Below are positions 42,835-53,740 of a stretch of DNA of 60,840 nt, one piece after another. Position numbers and translations under genes: made by a program. Below the pieces are notes generated by a model. It had not been told where the DNA came from. It worked only from the letters and a program-made list of their open reading frames with translations, and searched no databases. The stretch is from an uncultured Opitutia bacterium (GTDB taxonomy: Bacteria > Verrucomicrobiota > Verrucomicrobiia > Opitutales > Opitutaceae): assembly GCA_903839035.1 (NCBI GenBank), contig CAIMAQ010000023.1, positions 1-60,840 on the forward strand, read 5' to 3'. Position 1 is the first letter of the stretch. Each line of letters opens with the position of its first letter.

Positions 42835-43731
42835 ATGAGCGAACCGCGCTGGAAAATCTGGACCGCGGCGGCGCGTCCGCGAACGTTGCCGGCGGCCGTC
42901 GCGCCGGTGCTGGTCGGATCGGGGCTGGCGTGGCGGGATGGGCATTTTGACGGCCGCGCGGCGGGGTTTTGCCTCGGGTTTGGGCTCCTCGTGCAGATCG
43001 GCACGAATTTCGCCAACGACTACTACGACTTCATCAAGGGCGCGGACACAGCGGCGCGGGTCGGACCGCGCCGCGCGGTGGCGGCGGGTCTGATTTCGCC
43101 CGGCACGATGCGGGCGGCGATGTGGGGCACGTTTGCCGCCGCGTTTCTCTGTGGGCTGAGCCTGATCGCCTGGGGCGGACCGTGGCTGATCGCCGTCGGG
43201 GTGGTGAGCATCCTGTGCGGCGTGGCCTACACCGGCGGGCCTTGGCCGCTGGGGTATCACGGTCTGGGGGATGTCTTTGTGTTTATCTTTTTCGGGCTGG
43301 TCGCGGTGTGCACCACCTACTTTGTCCAAGCGGGGAGAGTGAGCCCGGATGTGATCCTGATAGCGGTGCCCATCGGGTTGCTCACGGCCAACATCCTGGT
43401 GGTAAATAATTACCGGGACATGGAAACGGATGCGGCGGCCGGCAAGCGGACGCTGGTCGTGCGGTTCGGGCGCGGATTTGCCCGCGTGCAATTCACCGGG
43501 TCGCTCCTGATCGCGCTGATCGTGGTGCCGGTCATCCTGGCCCTGCGCGACCACAACGCGTGGCGGTTGCTGCCACTGGCCATGCTGCCGATGGCCTGTC
43601 GGCATATCAATCGCCTGCGTCATCAGACCCAACCCGTAGAGCAGATCGCACTCCTGGGTGACACCGGCAAGCTGCTCGCGCTCTACGCGGTGCTGCTGAC
43701 GGCGGGGCTGGTGCTGAACTGCGGGCACTAA
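42835..43731 (+). CDS. menA: 1,4-dihydroxy-2-naphthoate polyprenyltransferase MenA
   Basis: A 298-residue UbiA-family membrane enzyme with about eight helices. NFANDYYDFIKGAD (about 61-74) is the first Asp-rich motif, and NNYRDMETDAAAGKRTLVVR (about 188-207) the second; both bind Mg and the prenyl diphosphate. It attaches the isoprenoid tail in menaquinone synthesis, so the host uses menaquinone. It shares a strand with the ABC genes but has its own 89-nt leader. No other men gene is in the window. Confidence 0.94.
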   Translation: MSEPRWKIWTAAARPRTLPAAVAPVLVGSGLAWRDGHFDGRAAGFCLGFGLLVQIGTNFANDYYDFIKGADTAARVGPRRAVAAGLISPGTMRAAMWGTFAAAFLCGLSLIAWGGPWLIAVGVVSILCGVAYTGGPWPLGYHGLGDVFVFIFFGLVAVCTTYFVQAGRVSPDVILIAVPIGLLTANILVVNNYRDMETDAAAGKRTLVVRFGRGFARVQFTGSLLIALIVVPVILALRDHNAWRLLPLAMLPMACRHINRLRHQTQPVEQIALLGDTGKLLALYAVLLTAGLVLNCGH

Positions 43732-43734
43732 AAA

Positions 43735-43756
43735 GGCGGGGTCCGAAGACCCCGCC
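43735..43756 (-). terminator. Terminator between convergent menA and trxA
   Basis: GGCGGGGTC, loop CGAA, GACCCCGCC. On the minus strand the stem is followed by TTTTT, so it is a proper intrinsic terminator for trxA; on the plus strand only TGAAA follows, giving weaker termination of menA. Confidence 0.9.
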
Positions 43757-43782
43757 TGAAATGGTCAGCGACTCCGCCGCCC

Positions 43783-44109
43783 TTAGATGTGGGCCGAAAC
43801 CTTGGCCTTGAGCGCGGCCTTGGACATCATGCCGACGATCTGCTCGGCGACCTGGCCGCCCTTGAAGAGGAGCATCGTGGGAATCGCGCGAATGCCGTAC
43901 TCGACGGCGATGGCGTCATTCTCGTCAATGTTGACCTTCGTGACCTTCAGCTTGCCGTCCAGCTCCGTGGCAAGCTCCTCGAGGATCGGGGCGATGGCCT
44001 TGCACGGCCCGCACCAGGGTGCCCAGAAATCGACCAGCACCGGCGTGGTCGCGGCGGTGATGGTGGCTTTGAATGTATCAGTGGTCAGGTTGGTGATTTT
44101 GTCGGACAT
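43783..44109 (-). CDS. trxA: Thioredoxin
   Basis: A 108-residue thioredoxin. VLVDFWAPWCGPCKAIAPIL holds the WCGPCK redox site (Cys33 and Cys36), and AIPTMLLFKGG holds the cis-Pro loop. It reduces disulfides in the cytoplasm using thioredoxin reductase. It stands alone and ends at the strong hairpin just downstream. Confidence 0.97.
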   Translation of the reverse strand: MSDKITNLTTDTFKATITAATTPVLVDFWAPWCGPCKAIAPILEELATELDGKLKVTKVNIDENDAIAVEYGIRAIPTMLLFKGGQVAEQIVGMMSKAALKAKVSAHI

Positions 44110-44179
44110 GGTATTCAGTGGTTAAAGGACAGGATAGTCAGGAAAGGGACGGTGGCAAATCGCGTGCCCAAGAAGGCAG

Positions 44180-44437
44180 TCAGCGGGGCGTGGCGCGATG
44201 CAAAATTTCCGCCAGTTCCTTGGGCTCGACCTGCTCCAGCTGCTTGCCGCGGGTCTTCAGCACCTCGAAAGTCTTCACGACGGTCTCCGTCATGCGCCCG
44301 TGGGTTTCCTCGGAACCGCCCACGATGGCAAAACGCTCCCCGGTGGTGATGCGTTTGTGGCCGTCGGTGTTGTCGAGGCCCAAGCCGAGCAGTCCGGCGG
44401 CGGCCGCGGGCTTGGGCGGCTGTTTCTTTTTGCTCAC
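44180..44437 (-). CDS. Small conserved-looking protein of unknown function, coupled to scpA
   Basis: An 85-residue protein (GTG start) beginning MSKKKQPPKPAAAAGLLGLG. The N-terminus is basic and Ala/Gly-rich; residues 25-85 (NTDGHKRITTGERFAIVGGS, then MTETVVKTFEVLKTRG) look like a small ordered domain. No domain name is recognised. Its start overlaps the scpA stop by 4 nt (GTGA), so it is translated with ScpA and may serve chromosome segregation, which is an inference from position. Confidence 0.72.
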   Translation of the reverse strand: MSKKKQPPKPAAAAGLLGLGLDNTDGHKRITTGERFAIVGGSEETHGRMTETVVKTFEVLKTRGKQLEQVEPKELAEILHRATPR

Positions 44438-45216
44438 GCGGTCACCGTGCTTGGGTTTGTCGCGGTTTCAAGTGGGATTTCTTCTTCCACCGCGGAGCAG
44501 ACGATGTCGGAAAAGGCTTCGTCCTGGCGCAGCCGCAGCTTTTTCAGGCGGGTGAGTTCCAGCACGGCCAGGAACGTCGCCACGAGTTTGCGCAGGGTGA
44601 CCTTGTCGGGGAAAATCGCGGAGAAGAGGAAGGATTTCTCGGTGCGGAGACGCTCCAGCAGGTATTCCATCTGGTCGGCGACGGTGATCTGCTCGTCGTG
44701 AATCTCGCCGATGACGAGCTTCTCGGCAAGGCGGCGGAGCACGATGTTGAAGGCGTTCCAGAGCTCGATGCGGTCCACGTTCTTCAGCGGCCGGTCCAGC
44801 GGGTCGCCGGAAAGGCTGGAGACGTAGCGCTCCATCAAATCCTGCCGCAGCGTCGCGAGTTCGCCGAGCTTGGCGGCCGCCTCCTTGAATTTCTTGTACT
44901 CGAGCAGCTGGTGGACGAGTTCCCAGCGCGGGTCGATTTCCTCGTCCTCGGCGTTGGGGTCGATGGCGTGCTGGCCCTTGGGCAGGAGCATGCGGCTCTT
45001 GATCTCCATCAGGGTGGCCGCCATGACGAAAAATTCGCCCGCGAGGTCGAGGTCGAGCTCCTGCATTGCGTGGAGCGCATCGATGTACTGCCGCGTCACC
45101 GACTCGATCGGGATGTCGTAGATATCCAGCTCATTCTTGCGGATGAGGAACAGCAGGAGGTCGAGCGGGCCTTCAAAGACCTGCAGCTTGATGCGATAAT
45201 CGGAATCGGGAACCAC
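44434..45216 (-). CDS. scpA: Segregation and condensation protein A
   Basis: A 260-residue kleisin (GTG start). The N-terminal SMC-binding part begins YRIKLQVFEGPLDLLLFLIR with the invariant FEGPLDLLLxLI motif, then LDIYDIPIESVTRQYIDAL and FFVMAATLMEIKSRMLLPK. The C-terminal winged helix (about 185-250) binds the other SMC head. ScpB, the usual partner, is not next to it. Confidence 0.95.
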   Translation of the reverse strand: MVPDSDYRIKLQVFEGPLDLLLFLIRKNELDIYDIPIESVTRQYIDALHAMQELDLDLAGEFFVMAATLMEIKSRMLLPKGQHAIDPNAEDEEIDPRWELVHQLLEYKKFKEAAAKLGELATLRQDLMERYVSSLSGDPLDRPLKNVDRIELWNAFNIVLRRLAEKLVIGEIHDEQITVADQMEYLLERLRTEKSFLFSAIFPDKVTLRKLVATFLAVLELTRLKKLRLRQDEAFSDIVCSAVEEEIPLETATNPSTVTA

Positions 45217-45257
45217 GGGGTAATCGTTGGGGCGGCGCGGGGCGCGGCAAGGGAAAA

Positions 45258-46457
45258 TCAGCGCCGCCGCAGCGAGGCGACGAAGAAGCCGTCCGTGTCG
45301 TGGCGGGCCGGCAGGAGGGTCAGGCCGGCGTTGCTCGGGGTGAATCCGAACGTCTGAGCGAAGGGCGTCACTTCAAACTCCCGGTGGGCCGCCAAAAATG
45401 CCTGCACCACGGCTGCATTCTCCCGGTGGCTGAGGGAACACGTCGCGTAGACCAGCTGGCCGCCAACCCGGACCCGCGCGGCAAACTGGGAGAGAAGTTT
45501 CTGCTGCAATTCGGCGCGGGCGGCGATGAGTGCGGGGGTGGTCACCCATTTCAAGTGGGGGGAACGCCGCCAGGTGCCGGAGCCGCTGCAGGGGGCGTCC
45601 ACCAGCACGCCGTCGTACTCCCCGGCCGGGGTCTGCGTGAGGGGGTGGAGATTCCCCATCCGGGCGCGCACCGCGCGGGCCTGCAATTCCACCAGGGCTG
45701 CAGGGCGGATATCGTAGGCGTCCACCTGGCCGTTGGAGCCGAGGAGGCGGGCCAACTGCAGGGATTTGCCGCCCGCACCGGCGCAGGCGTCGAGCCAGCG
45801 GCCGCCGGGTGCGACCCCCACGGTCTCCAGGAGCAGTTGGGAACCAAGATCCTGAATCTCAAGGTGACCGTTCGCGTACGACGACGACTTGGTGACATCG
45901 ACTTCGCCGAGCACCTGCCAGGCGGAAGGGAGCAGGGACGACGGCGCGAAGCGCCAGCCGTTCACGTCAAAATCGGCGGCGACCCCCGCGGTGTCGTCGG
46001 TCTGCAGCCGCAACCAGAGCGGGGCGCGGGCGAGTTGGGCCTCGAGTTCGGCCGGGGCGAAGACATCCGGGTATTCCTCGCGAAACCAGGCGGGTAGCAG
46101 GGCGCTGGCGTCGCCTTCGAGAAACTTGGCGCGCTCGGCGAGTGAGGAGACCGCCGGCCAGTCGGCGCAGAGTTCGGCCCGGTAGGCACGGGTGTCGCGC
46201 GTCTCCGCGGCGAGCCAGGCCGTGATCTTGGCGGCGCGGGCAGGGTCGCGTTCCAGCGACGGCTCGATCCAGGGCAGGTACCGCAGCGTCGTGTAGATGA
46301 GCTCGCGGTACAGGCGCCGGTCGCGGGAGCCGAAGGCCCGTTCCCGGGCGAGCAGGTGCTGGATGCGCTGGGGTAGGTTGAAATCGCGGCGCCAGTCCGG
46401 CTGCAATTGCCGGAGCAGGCGCAGGAAAACCTGCTGCTGGCTGCCAACGACACTCAT
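45258..46457 (-). CDS. RsmB/Nop2-family rRNA m5C methyltransferase
   Basis: A 399-residue protein. The N-terminal part (QRIQHLLARERAFGSRDRRL) is a NusB-like RNA-binding domain, shorter than in E. coli RsmB. The SAM domain has LDACAGAGGKSLQLARLLGS, DYIRPA-like sequence, VDAPCSGSGTWRR and YATCSLSHREN. The two cysteines (PCSGSG for product release, TCSL for catalysis) are intact. It probably methylates a cytidine in 16S rRNA; the exact site is uncertain. It lies 9 nt upstream of nothing but directly downstream of lptD (9-nt gap). Confidence 0.9.
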   Translation of the reverse strand: MSVVGSQQQVFLRLLRQLQPDWRRDFNLPQRIQHLLARERAFGSRDRRLYRELIYTTLRYLPWIEPSLERDPARAAKITAWLAAETRDTRAYRAELCADWPAVSSLAERAKFLEGDASALLPAWFREEYPDVFAPAELEAQLARAPLWLRLQTDDTAGVAADFDVNGWRFAPSSLLPSAWQVLGEVDVTKSSSYANGHLEIQDLGSQLLLETVGVAPGGRWLDACAGAGGKSLQLARLLGSNGQVDAYDIRPAALVELQARAVRARMGNLHPLTQTPAGEYDGVLVDAPCSGSGTWRRSPHLKWVTTPALIAARAELQQKLLSQFAARVRVGGQLVYATCSLSHRENAAVVQAFLAAHREFEVTPFAQTFGFTPSNAGLTLLPARHDTDGFFVASLRRR

Positions 46458-46466
46458 GGGCGCGGC

Positions 46467-48554
46467 TTAGAAACCGATCGCCTGCACCTGGACATTGAAG
46501 CCGAAGCGGCTCTCGCGCCGTGGGCCGTCGTAGAGGGTGACAGCGTATTCGACGAGCCAGAGGTCGGAAAGATTCTGGCGGATGCCGTAGAACTGCTCGT
46601 TGAAGCGACGCGTGCGGAAGTCGTAGCGCACGCGGGCGATGGCCTCGTAGGCCTCGTTGATCCGGCGGCAACCCTCGATGAAATAGTCATCCAGCTGGTG
46701 CCGCAGGAAATTGCTCGAAAGGCGCACCGACCACTGGTCGCCATCGTGGAGGGTCAGACCGGTGTTGAATTCCTTCATCGTGAAGGTCTGCGGGGCGAAA
46801 CTGTTGTAGAGATCAAACTGCAGCCACCGCGCGGGCATGATGGCGATCTCGTTGTGGAGCTCCGACACGTCGCTCTCGCCGGCGGCGCGGCGGAGGTGGA
46901 GGTCAGCCGCCAGGTTGAAGACCAGCAAGTCCCGCGAACCGTAGACGGAATCCCGCGTCTGGAACGTATTGTCGAGTTCGAGGCGCACGGTGTTGGTCGC
47001 GTGGAGCTGGTCCACATTGCGCAGGTCGCCAAGGCCCAGCGGCTGGAGGTAGGTGCTAAACGTCTGCCGGTCGATCGGCGGAATGTAGGCCTGGCCCTTG
47101 TCCGCCTCCGGGATGTAGCGGTAAAGGAGACGCGGGGTCATGAGGTGGCGGATGCCGTCAATCCCCCAGGCCTCGTTCTTGTAGTCATAGGTCGCGCTGG
47201 TGCGGACCGCGGCATCGAAGCCCACCTCACCGAGCGTCCGGGTGTAAGTGCTGCGTCCACCGGTGGTCTGGTCGTAGTAGGTCAGGCGGCCGCCGGCGAC
47301 GGGCGTGAAGGTCAGCCACGGCTGCGGGGCGAACGTGCGGCTGAGTGAGTAATAGGTGTCGAAGCGGGTGCTCTCCAGCGTCGGCCCGCCGGAGGGCGGA
47401 TCCTCGCGCAGGGACCCCACGCTGGCGTTGAAGCGCTCGGTGAAGCCGCTGCCGACCGCGAGCGGCAGGAGGTCGAAGCGCAGCTCCGGGAGGCGCGCCT
47501 GGACGGGATGGAAGGAGTTGGGCTGGAACCGGCCGAAGGCGGAGACGAAGTAATTGTTCCCGTTGTAGACCGACTCGAGGAACGTATCCGGCTCCTGCAC
47601 GGCGAAGAACTCCTTCGGCTGGAAGTCGCGCAGGATCTCGGAGTCCTTCCAGTAATTCAGTTCCCCCACGAGGGTGAGGTTGCTCGTGACCTGCTGCTGG
47701 TGCTGCCACTCGACGTAACCGCGGTTTTTCGGGACCGGGTTGCCGAGGATGTCCGTGAGCCGGTCGCCGTGGTCGCTGATGAAACCCGAGTGGATATAAC
47801 CCTGGAACGTGTTGTCGTCCTCCTTGCCGCCGTAACTGGCGGCGGGACCGAACATGACGCCGCGGTTCGTATAGATGCCGAGGTCGGCACCGAAGCGGAA
47901 GCCCTCGGCCACGGGCAGGTGCAGGCCGCTCTCGAGGAAGGCCCCGAGCGACGCCCGGTAGCCGCCGGTGAGCGAGACATAGGACAGGAGGGGCTCCTTC
48001 AGGTTTTGCTGGAAGAGACTGAAAGTGATGGGCCGCATGCCGCCGATGCCCACGCTGGCGCTTTCGGCCTGGAGTTTCTGGCCGGGCGCATAGACCAGCT
48101 TGTCGGCCCGCAAGGTGGGGACAAAGGCGCCCGGCTCGTGAAGCGTGGCCCGGGCCCCGTTCAGGGTGATGGTGTGCTTGTCGCCCGTGGCGCTCGTGCC
48201 GGTGATGTTGAGCGGGTATTCCCCCATGCGCAGGTTTTCGACGTGGTAGGTGCCGTCGACCAGATTGAACGTGAGGGTGTCCGCGAGCAGCCGGCGTTGG
48301 CCTTGCGTCAGAATCGCGTGGCCGTGGGCGACTGCGATCTTGGTCGAGGTGTTGTAGCGGATCTCGTCCGCGGTCAGCAGCAGGTCACCGTAGGCCAGCT
48401 GGGCGTTGCCGATGCCCACCGCTTCCTTGGTGTTGCCGTCAAAGTAGGTGGGCTGCTCGCTGGAAAAGACCATCTGCGGCTTGTCCGCGGCCCGCAGCAG
48501 GCGCGGGCAGGCAAGGAGGAGGGCGGAGAGCGCTAGGATCAGGCGGCGGGTCAC
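46467..48554 (-). CDS. lptD: LPS-assembly protein LptD
   Basis: About 695 residues from the GTG at 48554, which begins a clean signal peptide (TRRLILALSALLLACPRLLRA). An OstA beta-jellyroll domain (about 35-170, with DLLLTADEIRYNTSTKIAVA and GHAILTQGQRRLLADTL) is followed by a large beta-barrel ending SRFGFNVQVQAIGF. LptD inserts LPS into the outer leaflet with LptE. A 32-residue longer start (ATG at 48650) would leave only 20 nt to the divergent ppc start and is disfavoured. The conserved Cys pairs used for disulfides in E. coli are reduced in number here. Confidence 0.9.
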   Translation of the reverse strand: MTRRLILALSALLLACPRLLRAADKPQMVFSSEQPTYFDGNTKEAVGIGNAQLAYGDLLLTADEIRYNTSTKIAVAHGHAILTQGQRRLLADTLTFNLVDGTYHVENLRMGEYPLNITGTSATGDKHTITLNGARATLHEPGAFVPTLRADKLVYAPGQKLQAESASVGIGGMRPITFSLFQQNLKEPLLSYVSLTGGYRASLGAFLESGLHLPVAEGFRFGADLGIYTNRGVMFGPAASYGGKEDDNTFQGYIHSGFISDHGDRLTDILGNPVPKNRGYVEWQHQQQVTSNLTLVGELNYWKDSEILRDFQPKEFFAVQEPDTFLESVYNGNNYFVSAFGRFQPNSFHPVQARLPELRFDLLPLAVGSGFTERFNASVGSLREDPPSGGPTLESTRFDTYYSLSRTFAPQPWLTFTPVAGGRLTYYDQTTGGRSTYTRTLGEVGFDAAVRTSATYDYKNEAWGIDGIRHLMTPRLLYRYIPEADKGQAYIPPIDRQTFSTYLQPLGLGDLRNVDQLHATNTVRLELDNTFQTRDSVYGSRDLLVFNLAADLHLRRAAGESDVSELHNEIAIMPARWLQFDLYNSFAPQTFTMKEFNTGLTLHDGDQWSVRLSSNFLRHQLDDYFIEGCRRINEAYEAIARVRYDFRTRRFNEQFYGIRQNLSDLWLVEYAVTLYDGPRRESRFGFNVQVQAIGF

Positions 48555-48670
48555 GGACCCGCAGCAAAGGCGGCGCGGTGCGGGCAAGCAAGCCTCGGCG
48601 TTGATGTGTGTCTTCACGTGTTTTTTGTCTTTTGCGGCAGCCGGGCGCATCCCATCGTTCGCGCGCGCCT

Positions 48671-51439
<2,769 letters not shown>

Positions 51440-51483
51440 ACCGGGGGGAGCGACTGGGGCACGGTAACACAACTCCGACCCGC

Positions 51484-53688
51484 GTGATCATCCCGAAGAC
51501 CGACCTCCACGCGCTCCTGCAGGCCCGCCACGCCTCGCCTCATGCGGTGCTGGGCATGCACCTCCAGACCAAGGGCCGCAGCAAGGGCGTGGTCGTCCGG
51601 GCACTGCTGAGGCAGGCCGGTGAGTGCGCGGTCGTGGACGTGGCGAGCGGAGTGGCCTGGCCGATGGAGTCGGTTTCACCCGACGGCATGTTCGAGGTCT
51701 TCGTCCCGAAGCGCGCGTCGGTGTTTCGCTACCAGTTGCGCGCCACTTATCCCGGCGGCGAGGTCCGCCAGTTTTACGACGCGTACTCGTTCCTGCCGAC
51801 GCTGGGGGAGCAGGATCTTTACCTGTTCAACGAGGGCAACGAGCACCGCATCTACGAAAAGCTGGGCTCGCACCTGCGCGTGATCGAAGGCGTGAGCGGG
51901 GCGTCCTTCGCGGTGTGGGCGCCGGCAGCGAGCCAGGTCTCGCTTGTGGGGAATTTTAATCACTGGGATTCGCGTTACCACCCGATGCGCTCGCTGGGGG
52001 CGTCGGGAGTGTGGGAGGTGTTTGTCCCCGGGATCACCGAAGGCGAGGTCTACAAATTCGCCATCCGCGACCAGGCGGGGAACGTGCGGCTGAAGAGCGA
52101 TCCGTACGGCACGTATTTCGAGGCACCGCCGAACAATGCCTCGGTCGTCTGCGACACGACCCAGTTCCAGTGGAACGATGGGTCTTGGCTGGAGCGACGG
52201 CGGGCGGCGGCGGGGCAACTGGACCGCGCGATCTCCATTTACGAAGTGCACCTGGGTTCCTGGCGACGCAAACCCGAGGATGCGAACCGGCCGCTGAGTT
52301 ACCGCGAGCTGGCGCCCGAGCTGGCGGACTACGTGACGGAGATGGGCTTCACGCATGTCGAGTTCATGCCGCTGGCGGAGCATCCCTTTGACGGCTCGTG
52401 GGGCTACCAGGTCACGGGCTTCTTCGCCCCGACGCACCGCTACGGCCACCCGGTGGATTTTGCCTGGCTCATCGATTACCTGCACCAACGCGGCATTGGC
52501 GTGATCCTTGACTGGGTGCCGGCCCATTTTCCCCGCGACAGCTTTGCGCTCGGCGAATTCGACGGCACGCACCTCTACGAACATGCCGACCCGCGGCTGG
52601 GGGCGCACATGGACTGGGGGACGCTCATCTTCAACTACGGTCGCAACGAGGTGCGCTGTTTCCTCGTCGCCAACGCGCTGTCGTGGCTGGAGCGCTACCA
52701 CATCGACGGCCTGCGGGTGGATGCGGTCGCGTCGATGCTGTACCTCGACTATTCCCGCGAGGCGGGCCAGTGGATCCCGAACAAGGATGGCGGCCGGGAG
52801 AATCTCGAGGCCATCGCGTTCCTCAGGCAGGTGAACGAGCAGGTGCACCACTACCATCCGGGCGCCCTGATGATCGCCGAGGAGAGCACGTCGTTCACCG
52901 GTGTGACCCGGGCGGTGAAGGACGGCGGGCTGGGCTTCGACTACAAGTGGAACATGGGATGGATGCACGACATGCTGCGCTATTTCGGCAAGGAGCCCGT
53001 CTACCGCAAGTGGCACCAGAACGACCTGACGTTTGGCATGCTCTACCAGTACGCGGAGAATTTCGTGACGGTTTTTTCCCACGACGAGGTGGTGCACGGC
53101 AAGGGCTCGATGCTCTATAAGATGGGCGCCTGGCACATCGCCGAAAAGGCGGCGAACCTGCGGGCGCTCTACGCGCACCTGTGGGCCTACCCGGGCAAGA
53201 AGCTCCTCTTCATGGGCGGCGAATTTGCGCAGTCCCGGGAGTGGAACCACGACGCGAGCCTCGACTGGCACCTCTGCCAGTATCCCGACCACGAGGGCGT
53301 GCGGCTGCTGGTCCGCGACCTGAACCGGCTTTACGTCAGCGAACCCGTGCTGAGCCAAAACGATTTCAATTCCCAGGGTTTCCGCTGGACGAACTGTCAG
53401 GACGGCGAGGCGAGCTTGATTGCTTATCTGCGCCACGATGCGGCGGAGAAGACCTTCTTTGTCGTGGTCGGACACTTTTCCGGAGCCACCCGCAGCAAGC
53501 GCGTCGGCGTGCCACGGCGCGGCCGGTGGCTGGAGGTGATCAACAGCAACAGCGAGTTTTACGGCGGCACCGGCCTGGGGAATCAGGGCGGTCGCGAGAC
53601 CGAGGACGTGGCCTGCGACGGCTTTGACCAGTCCATCGAGTTAACGCTCCCGCCGCTCTGCACGCTGATCTTCAAGTGGCAGGCGTGA
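51484..53688 (+). CDS. glgB: 1,4-alpha-glucan branching enzyme
   Basis: A 734-residue GH13 enzyme with GTG start. An N-terminal beta-sandwich (about 1-110) and a CBM48 domain (FAVWAPAASQVSLVGNFNHW) precede the barrel. Catalytic residues are in DGLRVDAVASMLYLDYSR (nucleophile Asp), LMIAEESTSFTGVTR (acid Glu) and FSHDEVVHGKGSM (Asp). A C-terminal beta-domain ends the protein. It makes alpha-1,6 branches in glycogen. Pairing with ppc suggests co-regulation with carbon storage; no other glg gene is in the window. Confidence 0.96.
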   Translation: MIIPKTDLHALLQARHASPHAVLGMHLQTKGRSKGVVVRALLRQAGECAVVDVASGVAWPMESVSPDGMFEVFVPKRASVFRYQLRATYPGGEVRQFYDAYSFLPTLGEQDLYLFNEGNEHRIYEKLGSHLRVIEGVSGASFAVWAPAASQVSLVGNFNHWDSRYHPMRSLGASGVWEVFVPGITEGEVYKFAIRDQAGNVRLKSDPYGTYFEAPPNNASVVCDTTQFQWNDGSWLERRRAAAGQLDRAISIYEVHLGSWRRKPEDANRPLSYRELAPELADYVTEMGFTHVEFMPLAEHPFDGSWGYQVTGFFAPTHRYGHPVDFAWLIDYLHQRGIGVILDWVPAHFPRDSFALGEFDGTHLYEHADPRLGAHMDWGTLIFNYGRNEVRCFLVANALSWLERYHIDGLRVDAVASMLYLDYSREAGQWIPNKDGGRENLEAIAFLRQVNEQVHHYHPGALMIAEESTSFTGVTRAVKDGGLGFDYKWNMGWMHDMLRYFGKEPVYRKWHQNDLTFGMLYQYAENFVTVFSHDEVVHGKGSMLYKMGAWHIAEKAANLRALYAHLWAYPGKKLLFMGGEFAQSREWNHDASLDWHLCQYPDHEGVRLLVRDLNRLYVSEPVLSQNDFNSQGFRWTNCQDGEASLIAYLRHDAAEKTFFVVVGHFSGATRSKRVGVPRRGRWLEVINSNSEFYGGTGLGNQGGRETEDVACDGFDQSIELTLPPLCTLIFKWQA

Positions 53689-53707
53689 GAAACGACCGTG
53701 GGGGGAT

Positions 53708-53723
53708 GCGGCGCCTTCGCCGC
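53708..53723. terminator. Hairpin between convergent glgB and cyclase genes
   Basis: GCGGCG, loop CCTT, CGCCGC, followed on the plus strand by GGCTCCATTTATTAAAC. The stem is perfect over 6 bp, but the T stretch is weak and 8 nt away, so termination is only possible, not certain. Confidence 0.35.
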
Positions 53724-53740
53724 GGCTCCATTTATTAAAC

